Shown here piece after piece: positions 9,413 through 15,699 of a stretch of 16,305 bases of DNA. The position numbers were made by a program, and so were the translations under genes. This stretch comes from JAFAXD01 sp035472475 (GTDB lineage: Bacteria > Pseudomonadota > Alphaproteobacteria > Rhizobiales > Xanthobacteraceae). How positions within the stretch are numbered: the first letter of the stretch is position 1; each line of letters begins with the position of its first letter. The notes under the pieces were generated by a model. That model was not told the origin of the DNA and did not search any database. It was given only the letters and a program-made list of their open reading frames with translations. The stretch covers positions 1 through 16,305 of the forward strand of contig DATIPA010000022.1 in assembly GCA_035472475.1 (NCBI GenBank). Direction: 5' to 3'.

Positions 9413-11527
9413 TCAGGCGAGATGCAAGGCCGTAACGACGAGGTCGATGGCCTTGATGCCGATGAATGGAATGATCACGCCGCCAACGCCGTAAATCAGC
9501 AGGTTGCGCCGCAGCAACGGACCAGCCCCGATCGCGCGGAAGGCAACACCCTTCAGCGCGAGCGGAATCAGCGCAATGATGATCAATGCGTTGAAGATGA
9601 TCGCCGAGAGGATCGCGCTTTGCGGGGTCGCCAGATGCATGACGTTGAGCGCCTGCAGCTCGGGATAAAACGCAAGGAACATCGCCGGGATGATGGCGAA
9701 ATATTTCGCGACGTCATTGGCGATCGAGAACGTGGTGAGCGCCCCGCGGGTCATCAGCAGCTGCTTGCCGATCTCGACCACCTCGATCAGTTTGGTCGGA
9801 TTGGAGTCGAGATCGACCATGTTACCGGCCTCACGCGCCGCCTGGGTGCCGGTGTTCATGGCAACGCCGACGTCGGCCTGAGCCAGCGCAGGCGCGTCGT
9901 TGGTGCCGTCGCCGCACATCGCGACCAGCTTGCCCTTGGCCTGCTCGTCACGGATCAGCCGCAGCTTGTCCTCCGGGGTTGCCTGGGCGAGGAAGTCATC
10001 GACACCGGCTTCCGCCGCGATCGCGGTCGCAGTCATCGGGTTGTCGCCGGTGATCATGATGGTGCGGATGCCCATGCGGCGCAGCTCGGCGAAGCGTTCG
10101 CGAATGCCGCCCTTGACGATATCCTTGAGGTGAATGACGCCGAGCAGCCGGCCGTCCTTGGCGACGGCGAGCGGCGTGCCGCCGGATTTGGCAATCGCAT
10201 CGGCGATGGCGTTGATCTCGCGCACCGCGTCGGCATTGACCGCGGGGACGAGCGAGCGGACGGCGCCCCCTGCCGCGACCGATTCGGCCGGCGCATTGAG
10301 AAACTGCAGGATCGAATCAACCGCGCCTTTGCGCACCCACGAGCTGCCGATTTCCACCCCGCTCATGCGAGTCTGCGCCGTGAACGGAATGAAGTTGCCG
10401 CGCATCTCGGCGAGGTCACGTCCGCGAATGCCGTATTTCTCCTTCGCCAGCACCACGATCGAACGGCCCTCCGGGGTCTCGTCGGCGAGCGACGCCAACT
10501 GAGCCGCGTCGGCCAATTCCTGCTCGGTGACGCCGGCGATCGGCTTGAATTCGGTCGCCTGCCGGTTGCCGAGGGTGATGGTGCCGGTCTTGTCGAGCAG
10601 CAGGGTATCGACGTCGCCGGCCGCTTCGACGGCCCGGCCCGACATGGCCAGCACATTGAACCGCACCAGCCGGTCCATGCCGGCGATGCCGATCGCCGAC
10701 AGCAGCGCCCCGATGGTGGTCGGGATCAGCGTGACGAACAGGGCCACCAGGATCACCACCGAGATGGCCCCTCCCGCGTAGGCGACGTAGCTCGGGATCG
10801 TGACGGTCGCGAACACAAAGATGATGGTCAGGCCAACGAGCAGGATATTGAGTGCGATCTCGTTTGGCGTCTTCTGACGTTCGGCACCTTCGACCAGCTT
10901 GATCATGCGGTCGAGGAAGGTCGAACCAGGTGCGGCCGTGATACGCACCCGGATCCAGTCGGAGATCACTTGCGTACCGCCGGTCACCGCCGAACGATCT
11001 CCGCCGGACTCGCGGATCACCGGCGCCGATTCGCCGGTAATGGCCGCCTCGTTGACCGAAGCGACCCCCTCGACGACGTCGCCGTCGGACGGAACGGTAT
11101 CGCCCGCTTCGACCAGCACCACGTCGCCGACCTTCAGACTGGTGCCCGGCACCATCTTATAGTTCTTCGGGCCAGGGCCGCTCAGCAGCTTGGCTTGCGT
11201 CTCCGCGCGCGTTCGCCGCAATGCGTCAGCCTGCGCCTTACCGCGGCCTTCCGCGACGGCTTCGGCAAAATTGGCAAACAGCACGGTGAACCACAGCCAC
11301 AGGATGATTTGAAACTCGAAACTGATGTTCGGCCCGCCAGTAATCAGGTCGCGAACAAGGATAACCGTGGTCAGGGCGGTCACCACCTCGAGCACGAACA
11401 TCACGGGATTCTTGATCAGCGTGCGCGGGTCGAGCTTCACGAATGCCGAGCCGATCGCCGGCAGCACGATCTTGGGATCGAACAGCGCCGACACCGGCAT
11501 TTTTTTGCGCAACGTGGAAGTTTCCAT
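9413..11527 (-). CDS. kdpB: KdpB, P-type ATPase catalytic subunit for K+ transport
   Basis: A 704-residue P-type ATPase that powers K+ import in the KdpFABC complex. Catalytic features: phosphorylated Asp312 in the DKTGT motif (312-316); TGES at 164-167; nucleotide-binding residues Phe382 and Lys400, at the spacing known from E. coli; MITGDN at 491-496; and GDGTNDAPAL at 539-548. Transmembrane helices lie near residues 38-60, 70-88, 225-245, 252-282 and in three C-terminal segments. Ser167 of TGES corresponds to E. coli Ser162, known to be phosphorylated to switch the pump off at high K+, so that brake may be conserved. A GGAG ribosome site precedes the ATG. It starts 24 bp after kdpA and ends 11 bp before kdpC. 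Confidence 0.98.
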   Translation of the reverse strand: METSTLRKKMPVSALFDPKIVLPAIGSAFVKLDPRTLIKNPVMFVLEVVTALTTVILVRDLITGGPNISFEFQIILWLWFTVLFANFAEAVAEGRGKAQADALRRTRAETQAKLLSGPGPKNYKMVPGTSLKVGDVVLVEAGDTVPSDGDVVEGVASVNEAAITGESAPVIRESGGDRSAVTGGTQVISDWIRVRITAAPGSTFLDRMIKLVEGAERQKTPNEIALNILLVGLTIIFVFATVTIPSYVAYAGGAISVVILVALFVTLIPTTIGALLSAIGIAGMDRLVRFNVLAMSGRAVEAAGDVDTLLLDKTGTITLGNRQATEFKPIAGVTEQELADAAQLASLADETPEGRSIVVLAKEKYGIRGRDLAEMRGNFIPFTAQTRMSGVEIGSSWVRKGAVDSILQFLNAPAESVAAGGAVRSLVPAVNADAVREINAIADAIAKSGGTPLAVAKDGRLLGVIHLKDIVKGGIRERFAELRRMGIRTIMITGDNPMTATAIAAEAGVDDFLAQATPEDKLRLIRDEQAKGKLVAMCGDGTNDAPALAQADVGVAMNTGTQAAREAGNMVDLDSNPTKLIEVVEIGKQLLMTRGALTTFSIANDVAKYFAIIPAMFLAFYPELQALNVMHLATPQSAILSAIIFNALIIIALIPLALKGVAFRAIGAGPLLRRNLLIYGVGGVIIPFIGIKAIDLVVTALHLA

Positions 11528-11551
11528 GGGTGCAACTCCGAATCGATCTGG

Positions 11552-13255
11552 TCAGAACAGCGTGCCGCTTTGCATCGCGAGGTGCTCAACGATGGGGCCT
11601 AATGCGAGCGCCGGGAAGAAGGTGAGGCCGCCCACGATTACGATGACGCCGACAACGAGGCCAACAAACAATCCGCCAGTGGTCGGGAACGTCCCGGCGG
11701 AAGGCGGCACGATCTTCTTGCCAGCGAGCGAGCCGGCGATCGCCATGGCCGGGATGATCATCCAGAAGCGGCCAACCAGCATCGCGATGGCGAGCGTGAT
11801 GTTGTAGAAGAGCGTGTTGCCGGAGAGCCCCGCGAAGGCGGAGCCGTTGTTACCGTCCGCCGAGGTGTAGGCATAGAGCACTTCGGTGAAGCCATGTGGC
11901 CCGGGATTGGCCATCGACGCAACCGCGGACGGAACCAACATCGCCACCGCGGTCCAGCCGAGGTACATCAGCGGCAGGATCAGGATGGCGAGCATCGCCA
12001 TCTTGACTTCCTTCGCTTCGATCTTCTTGCCGACGTATTCCGGCGTGCGGCCCACCATCAGGCCGGCGACGAAGATCGAGATGATGACGAACAGCAGCAT
12101 CCCGTACATGCCGGCACCGACGCCGCCGATGATGACCTCGCCGAGCTGAATGTTGATCAGCGGGATCATGCCGCCGAGCGCGGTGAAGGAATCGTGCATC
12201 GCGTTGACCGCGCCGCACGAGGCCGCAGTCGTGATCACCGCGAACAGCGCAGATGCGACAATGCCGAAACGGACTTCCTTGCCCTCCATGTTGCCGCCAG
12301 TAAGGCCCATCGCGGTGAACGCATCGTTGCCGTGGGCTTCCGCCCAGTAGCAGAAGAAGACGCCGGCGATGAACAGCACGCCCATGACCGCCAGAATGGC
12401 CCAGCCCTGACGCTGGTTGCCGACCATGCGGCCGAACACGTTGGTAAGTGAAGCGCCGATAGCAAAGATCGAGATCATCTGGATGAAGTTCGACAGCGCG
12501 GTCGGGTTCTCGAACGGGTGCGCCGCGTTGGCGTTGAAGAAGCCGCCGCCATTGGTGCCGAGCATCTTGATGGCGATCTGCGAGGCGACCGGGCCGACCG
12601 CGATGGTCTGTTTGGCGCCTTCGAGCGTGGTCGCCTCCACGTAGGAGCCAAGCGTCTGCGGCATGCCCTGCCAGACCAGGAACAACGCGTAGACGATGCA
12701 GATCGGCATCAGGATGTAGAGCGTGCAGCGGGTGATATCGACCCAGAAATTGCCAACGGTGCGGACCGACGCGCGCGCAAAGCCGCGGATCAGCGCCATT
12801 GCCAGCACGATGCCGGTCGCCGCCGACAAATAGTTCTGGTGGGTGAGGCCGAGCATCTGCACCAGGTAGGACAGGGTGCTTTCACCGCCGTAGTTCTGCC
12901 AGTTCGTGTTGGTGATGAAGCTCACCGCGGTATTGAACGACAGATCCTCCGCGACGGCCGACTGTTCCGCCGGATTGAACGGCAGCAGCCCCTGGAAACG
13001 GAGGAGCGCGTAGAGGATCAGGAATCCACCGACATGGAACAACAGCATGCCGACCGCGTACATCAGCCAGCTTTGCTCGCGCCTCTCGTCGACGCCGCCA
13101 GCCCAATAGATCGCTCGCTCTACGGGCCGCAGCACCGGCGACAGGAACGTGCGCTCGCCGTTGAAAACATGCGTCATGTAGCCGCCGAGCGGCTTCACCA
13201 GTGCAACGATAATCGCGCAGTAGAGCAGGATTTGAATCCAGCCAATGATGGTCAT
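11552..13255 (-). CDS. kdpA: KdpA, potassium channel-like subunit
   Basis: A 567-residue, roughly ten-helix membrane protein (E. coli: 557) that forms the K+ selectivity filter and entry channel of KdpFABC. All four filter-loop segments of the SKT-superfamily repeat are present: TNTNWQNYGGE near 115-125, LGTNGGGFFNANAAHPFENP at 232-251, SCGAVNAMHDSFTALGG near 346-362, and SADGNNGSAFAGL near 465-477. Glycine 234-238 corresponds to the Gly232 region of the E. coli filter. The protein opens with the usual helix-forming start MTIIGWIQILLY. The ATG at 13255 is preceded by AAAGG and starts 13 bp after the kdpF stop. It is the first large gene of the operon. Confidence 0.98.
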   Translation of the reverse strand: MTIIGWIQILLYCAIIVALVKPLGGYMTHVFNGERTFLSPVLRPVERAIYWAGGVDERREQSWLMYAVGMLLFHVGGFLILYALLRFQGLLPFNPAEQSAVAEDLSFNTAVSFITNTNWQNYGGESTLSYLVQMLGLTHQNYLSAATGIVLAMALIRGFARASVRTVGNFWVDITRCTLYILMPICIVYALFLVWQGMPQTLGSYVEATTLEGAKQTIAVGPVASQIAIKMLGTNGGGFFNANAAHPFENPTALSNFIQMISIFAIGASLTNVFGRMVGNQRQGWAILAVMGVLFIAGVFFCYWAEAHGNDAFTAMGLTGGNMEGKEVRFGIVASALFAVITTAASCGAVNAMHDSFTALGGMIPLINIQLGEVIIGGVGAGMYGMLLFVIISIFVAGLMVGRTPEYVGKKIEAKEVKMAMLAILILPLMYLGWTAVAMLVPSAVASMANPGPHGFTEVLYAYTSADGNNGSAFAGLSGNTLFYNITLAIAMLVGRFWMIIPAMAIAGSLAGKKIVPPSAGTFPTTGGLFVGLVVGVIVIVGGLTFFPALALGPIVEHLAMQSGTLF

Positions 13256-13268
13256 GGACGTACGCCTT

Positions 13269-13358
13269 TCAGAACTGCTCGGGTCGCAGCAGCGCGTAGG
13301 TGAGGTAGATCAGAAGTCCTAGGCTCACCACCGCGGCGAGCGAATAATCGAAGGTCAT
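13269..13358 (-). CDS. kdpF: KdpF, 29-residue stabilising subunit
   Basis: The minus strand from the ATG at 13358-13356 encodes 29 residues, beginning MTFDYSLAAVVSLGLLIYLT and ending ALLRPEQF before a TGA. A single hydrophobic helix followed by YALLRPE(Q/R)F is the hallmark of KdpF, the small lipid-like peptide that stabilises KdpFABC in the membrane. A near-perfect ribosome site (AGGAGG, 6 bases before the ATG) and its place directly before kdpA confirm the call. It follows another tiny hydrophobic ORF by 10 bp. Confidence 0.95.
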   Translation of the reverse strand: MTFDYSLAAVVSLGLLIYLTYALLRPEQF

Positions 13359-13368
13359 GACATGCCTC

Positions 13369-13452
13369 CTAGAGCCGGTCGCAGGCGTGGCAGTAGCCGA
13401 CTGACAGGGCGAAAAAGCCGAGCCCAATGGCCAACATGATGACGTCCATCAT
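13369..13452 (-). CDS. 27-residue hydrophobic peptide heading the kdp operon
   Basis: From the ATG at 13452-13450 the minus strand encodes 27 residues: MMDVIMLAIGLGFFALSVGY followed by CHACDRL and a TAG. It is one transmembrane helix with a short tail bearing Cys-His-Ala-Cys. AGGAG lies 9 bases before the first ATG (an in-frame ATG follows immediately). The 10-bp gap to kdpF and the shared direction indicate that it is the first gene of the kdp transcript. From memory, similar short ORFs precede kdpF in other Rhizobiales, but I cannot search to confirm this. The open frame can be extended to 13713, but the upstream part shows no protein-like features and would cover the promoter, so I use the short form. 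Its role may be as a second KdpF-like subunit or a leader peptide; neither is shown. Confidence 0.72.
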   Translation of the reverse strand: MMDVIMLAIGLGFFALSVGYCHACDRL

Positions 13453-13581
13453 TTCCGTATGCTCCTGATGGGGCGCGAAATATTCCGGGCAACTGGTCGC
13501 GCGGCCTACGGGGAAGCCGTCATCGACGTTGTTCAAGCGCGCAATGACGCCCCGGAGGACGGCCGACGATGTGCCACTCGT

Positions 13582-13610
13582 TGCATAGGATTTCGAGTCG
13601 AGGGGCGCTG
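13582..13610 (-). promoter_or_regulatory. Possible kdp promoter
   Basis: On the minus strand TATGCA (13587-13582) is a fair -10 box. With a 17-base spacer, the -35 position falls at 13610-13605, reading CAGCGC, a poor -35. A weak -35 directly next to the AT-rich repeat at 13613-13634 is what an activator-dependent promoter would look like. The start of transcription would be roughly 120 bp before the first ORF of the operon. This is a weak prediction. Confidence 0.3.
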
Positions 13611-13612
13611 CG

Positions 13613-13634
13613 TCTTTATAAAGATTCCATATAG
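13613..13634 (-). promoter_or_regulatory. Candidate KdpE binding site
   Basis: On the minus strand an AT-rich island reads CTATATGGAAT directly followed by CTTTATAAAGA (plus 13634-13613). The two 11-base halves share 6 of 11 positions, mainly CTNTAT. OmpR-family regulators such as KdpE bind tandem repeats with about one helical turn between half-sites, and the known E. coli kdp site is also a T/A-rich TTTATA-type sequence. It is the most AT-rich spot upstream of the operon, about 160 bp before the first start codon and just upstream of the proposed -35. Confidence 0.4.
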
Positions 13635-13663
13635 ATCGGAGCGCAACCGTCACCGTCGATGGT

Positions 13664-13676
13664 ACCTCCAGGAGGT
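13664..13676. repeat. Short interrupted palindrome in the divergent region
   Basis: ACCTCC and GGAGGT flank a single A, giving a 13-bp near-perfect palindrome. It contains a Shine-Dalgarno-like AGGAGGT, but no start codon follows at a working distance on either strand, so it is more likely an operator-type element or chance. Confidence 0.3.
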
Positions 13677-14002
13677 CACTCCGAGCCGGGCGACGTGCCA
13701 ATTTCAAAATCATTTCAATCGGAACGGTTGGTACGCGAACTGACGGCCAATCCCGAACGACTATGTGCAGAACATACGCGACAATTCATCGGCCGTTGCC
13801 GGATACCGCGTTTTTCTTACGTCACCAACGAAACTTGTGGCCAGTCCCATAGGCGGCAACGATTTTACTTATGGAATTCCTATCTCCGGCACGCGCGCTC
13901 CGTCTCGTTTCTATATGGCGATATGTCCATGTTGCTGGTGCGTCGTTGAAGGGCAAAGGGGTGTCCGGTTTGAGGCTCAGACGGCGCGAAAGGGGTGTAG
14001 CA

Positions 14003-14272
14003 ATGGTCTACAACAACAAAGATATCGACCTCGGCAGAGACGGATCCGGTGAGCCTCGGCTCATGTGGAAGGCGGCGCTGATCCTGTTGTGCCTTGGAAT
14101 TTTCGCACTCGTCATGTGGTCAGGCTCGAACGACCCGGCGCAGCGGTGCACGCAGACGGACCCGGCAGAGCAGCAAGCGTGTGTGCATTTTCTCAAGACA
14201 CAAGCCCCGCAGCCGCCCGCCAAGGGCCCGTTTCCGCTCATTCATCGCTCGGCCGAACGGAGCGTCGACTAG
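14003..14272 (+). CDS. Small single-span membrane protein, unknown function
   Basis: An 89-residue protein from the ATG at 14003, chosen over an in-frame upstream start at 13871 because AAAGGGG lies at a normal distance before it and the upstream residues look random. Residues 1-20 are polar and charged (VYNNKDIDLGRDG), 22-40 form one transmembrane helix (MWKAALILLCLGIFALVMW), and the remaining 49 residues are probably periplasmic. That tail carries two cysteines, Cys49 and Cys60, that could form a disulfide, and a proline-rich end (QPPAKGPFP). I do not recognise a family. The next small gene starts 8 bp after its stop. It is transcribed away from the kdp operon. Confidence 0.6.
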   Translation: MVYNNKDIDLGRDGSGEPRLMWKAALILLCLGIFALVMWSGSNDPAQRCTQTDPAEQQACVHFLKTQAPQPPAKGPFPLIHRSAERSVD

Positions 14273-14280
14273 GTCCTTCA

Positions 14281-14418
14281 ATGCAACGCGCCTGGTCAAG
14301 CAATTCGATGCAAGCGACGGCCCGGCGCCCGCAGCCGGCCGCCCGCTTGCTTGAAAATCGGGTCGGTTTGATGCTCGTTTTCGCGGGGGCTGTTGCGCTC
14401 GTCTTGTTTCTACTCTGA
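14281..14418 (+). CDS. Very small membrane protein, unknown function
   Basis: A 45-codon frame from the ATG at 14281. Residues 1-27 are rich in Arg, Ser, Ala and Gln (basic, soluble), and residues 28-45 form one hydrophobic helix (VGLMLVFAGAVALVLFLL) that ends the protein, so it would be inserted like a tail-anchored peptide. It starts 8 bp after the 89-residue gene, which suggests translational coupling; no good ribosome site is seen. Two alternate frames overlap here, so the evidence is limited to topology and position. Confidence 0.42.
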   Translation: MQRAWSSNSMQATARRPQPAARLLENRVGLMLVFAGAVALVLFLL

Positions 14419-14463
14419 CCGGCCTAATGCGGTTATGTGAGCCGGCCGCGGAAGCCGGACCGT

Positions 14464-14748
14464 ATGCGAAAGACAACACACGATCACGGGAACGTCGCAG
14501 GCGACTGCGCGCCAGTCCTGATTCGATTCGGCATTCGTCTCGCAATCCTGATTGCGCTCGCCTTCGTGCCCCAAATTGGATTCGCGCAAGCGTTCCCCCG
14601 GCTTCTTTCGATCGCAGGCCTTTTTTGCGTTTTGTGGGCCGTCGTCTGCCGCGAGCCCATCCTCGGGCCGACGTTGACCCATTGGGACGAGGCAGCCGTG
14701 TTCATCGTCTTCAGCTGGATCGTGGGCGCCATCGCCTTGGTTCAGTAG
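14464..14748 (+). CDS. Small multi-span membrane protein, unknown function
   Basis: A 94-residue hydrophobic protein. The N-terminus is polar (RKTTHDHGNVAGD); three hydrophobic segments lie at about 18-40 (with LIRFGIRLAILIALAFVP), 46-62 (PRLLSIAGLFCVLWAVV) and 76-93 (EAAVFIVFSWIVGAIALV), with a short loop CREPILGPTLTHWDE between the last two. I do not recognise it. The ATG at 14464 has GGAAG about nine bases before it; a GTG at 14437 would add nine basic residues and is the alternative. An intrinsic terminator follows 18 bp after the stop, so this probably ends the transcript that begins with the 89-residue gene. Confidence 0.6.
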   Translation: MRKTTHDHGNVAGDCAPVLIRFGIRLAILIALAFVPQIGFAQAFPRLLSIAGLFCVLWAVVCREPILGPTLTHWDEAAVFIVFSWIVGAIALVQ

Positions 14749-14765
14749 TTCTTAAGCGCCTGAAA

Positions 14766-14788
14766 CCTTGTCCAACAAGGGCGTTTTT
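14766..14788 (+). terminator. Intrinsic terminator
   Basis: CCTTGT (14766-14771) and ACAAGG (14775-14780) form a 6-bp stem with a 3-base loop, followed by GCG and five T residues (14784-14788). It lies just after the stop codon of the 94-residue membrane protein and before the next small gene, where a transcript end is expected. The stem is short but the T-run is clear. Confidence 0.6.
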
Positions 14789-14830
14789 ATATTGCGCTTA
14801 TGAGGAAGTCCGGCACTCTCTCTCGATTTC

Positions 14831-14850
14831 ATATGCACCTGCGCGCATAT
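14831..14850. promoter_or_regulatory. Inverted repeat upstream of the 122-residue gene
   Basis: ATATGC (14831-14836) and GCATAT (14845-14850) flank 8 bases. The repeat is in the 129-bp gap after the terminator, about 27 bp before the start at 14878. It could be an operator or a leader hairpin; the arms are short, so chance is possible. Confidence 0.25.
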
Positions 14851-14877
14851 TGATTCGTGCAATTTGAAGATAGCAAC

Positions 14878-15246
14878 ATGTCCTCCCTCCAAGACCGATC
14901 AGGCGGGCCGCGGGCATTCAGACGCCCGGACAGCTCCATTCTCAATGAGGCCATTCCGGTGTTCGCGATCGGCCGCAGCAAAACCGGCCTGTGGGTTGCG
15001 CGCGACTGCGATAGCCCGGCCGGCGGCGCGTTCCTGACAAAGGCCGCGGCGATCCGTTTCGCGAAACACACGGGCGGCGCATGCGCCTTGATGTTCGTTC
15101 GAGATGGGCTTGAGCTCGACGTCAGTCCTTCTCCGGGCGACCATGATCGAGACCTGAGAGCGGGTCTCGAAGCCACAATCGCAAACATCAAAACAAGAGT
15201 TCGCGATTGGGCGCGATCGCATTGGAGAACCGCTAGCACCACATAG
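14878..15246 (+). CDS. Small soluble protein, paralogue of the next gene, unknown function
   Basis: A 122-residue protein from the ATG at 14878 (a GTG at 14857 is an alternative with no better ribosome site; GAAG lies before the ATG). No signal peptide or membrane helix. Residues about 27-92 form a compact domain with PVFAIGRSKTGLWVARD, GGAFLTKAAAIRFAK and ALMFVRDGLELDV, the same pattern as in the 76-residue gene downstream: about 20 identical positions over about 57. Residues 93-122 add a basic, probably helical tail (DLRAGLEATIANIKTRVRDW) absent from the paralogue. The alternation of a W-V-x-R-D strand, an F-x-T-(K/R)-x-x-A helix start and a final G-L-E-L-D strand loosely recalls the DUF2188 type of small alpha-beta domain, but I cannot assign it to a family. 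Confidence 0.68.
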   Translation: MSSLQDRSGGPRAFRRPDSSILNEAIPVFAIGRSKTGLWVARDCDSPAGGAFLTKAAAIRFAKHTGGACALMFVRDGLELDVSPSPGDHDRDLRAGLEATIANIKTRVRDWARSHWRTASTT

Positions 15247-15304
15247 TCGGGTCCAATCGGCAACAATACCACCCACCACATGCGAGCAACGGGGCGTCAG
15301 ACAT

Positions 15305-15325
15305 ACGGCACCGCAAGTCTGCCGT
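15305..15325. repeat. Small inverted repeat between the paralogue pair
   Basis: ACGGCA (15305-15310) and TGCCGT (15320-15325) flank 9 bases in the 137-bp gap between the two paralogous genes. It has no T-run. It could be a weak hairpin or an operator; the evidence is only the symmetry. Confidence 0.25.
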
Positions 15326-15383
15326 GCGATATCAGCCAACAATCCGACCTCGCGAGATCTCAAACCACGAAAGGAGCCGCGCC

Positions 15384-15614
15384 ATGCGCGAACAAACTGA
15401 GCCTCCCTCCGAAGACTCATCTTCAGCACATAATCTGTTTTTGATCGGAAAGAACGGCCGCGGTTCCTGGGTCGTACGCGACCAGCGCGGCATGCACGGT
15501 GGATTATTCGTTACGCGTGAAGATGCGCTGCGCTACGCCCTGTTCGAGAACGGACGGCGCCCGCAGGCCGTCGTCATGGTCCCAGGCGGGCTGGAACTCG
15601 ACCTCGCCGCCTGA
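15384..15614 (+). CDS. Small soluble protein, paralogue of the preceding gene, unknown function
   Basis: A 76-residue protein. The ATG at 15384 has an excellent ribosome site (AAGGAG, 7 bases before it), so I start here and not at the in-frame upstream codon at 15324. After a 15-residue polar start (REQTEPPSEDSSS) the domain runs NLFLIGKNGRGSWVVRD, GGLFVTREDALRYALFENG and VVMVPGGLELDL. These match the 122-residue neighbour in order and spacing, so the two arose by duplication. The protein is essentially only the domain, without the basic C-terminal tail of its paralogue. No membrane or export signal. It precedes the LLM gene by 85 bp. Function unknown. Confidence 0.75.
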   Translation: MREQTEPPSEDSSSAHNLFLIGKNGRGSWVVRDQRGMHGGLFVTREDALRYALFENGRRPQAVVMVPGGLELDLAA

Positions 15615-15699
15615 TCGCGCGTGGAAGGCGCGCTCGCGTCTGCCTTGCTGTGGTTAGACAGCGTGTTAGCCTCCCCTCGCTCAAGCAAAGCGGGGGCTC

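Larger units (their letters stand above)
13453..14002. other. Non-coding divergent region between kdp and the small-gene group
   Basis: About 550 bp with no convincing gene. Several open frames cross it on both strands, but none has a good ribosome site or recognisable protein features. It should hold the kdp promoter (minus) and the promoter for the small membrane-protein genes (plus). Visible elements are an AT-rich direct repeat at 13613-13634, a 13-bp interrupted palindrome at 13664-13676 and a tandem ACCGTC pair near 13646-13657. Part of it (about 13690-13930) is less GC-rich than the flanking genes. Confidence 0.6.

Noticed and set aside
9422..11602. A 726-codon open frame antisense to kdpB
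   Set aside because: It exactly shadows kdpB, a textbook gene, and its product is Arg/Asp/His/Gly-rich with no domain pattern. Long antisense frames are common opposite high-GC coding DNA.
13453..13713. N-terminal extension of the 27-residue peptide to a 114-residue protein
   Set aside because: The extension has no protein-like features, passes through the probable kdp promoter, and the internal ATG has its own good ribosome site.
13721..13745. GGAAC as the -35 of an EcfG-type general stress promoter
   Set aside because: No CGTT-like -10 element occurs at the required 16-18 base spacing.
13459..13949. Plus-strand open frames in the divergent region (94-96 codons)
   Set aside because: They overlap one another in different frames, lack ribosome sites and have random-looking composition.
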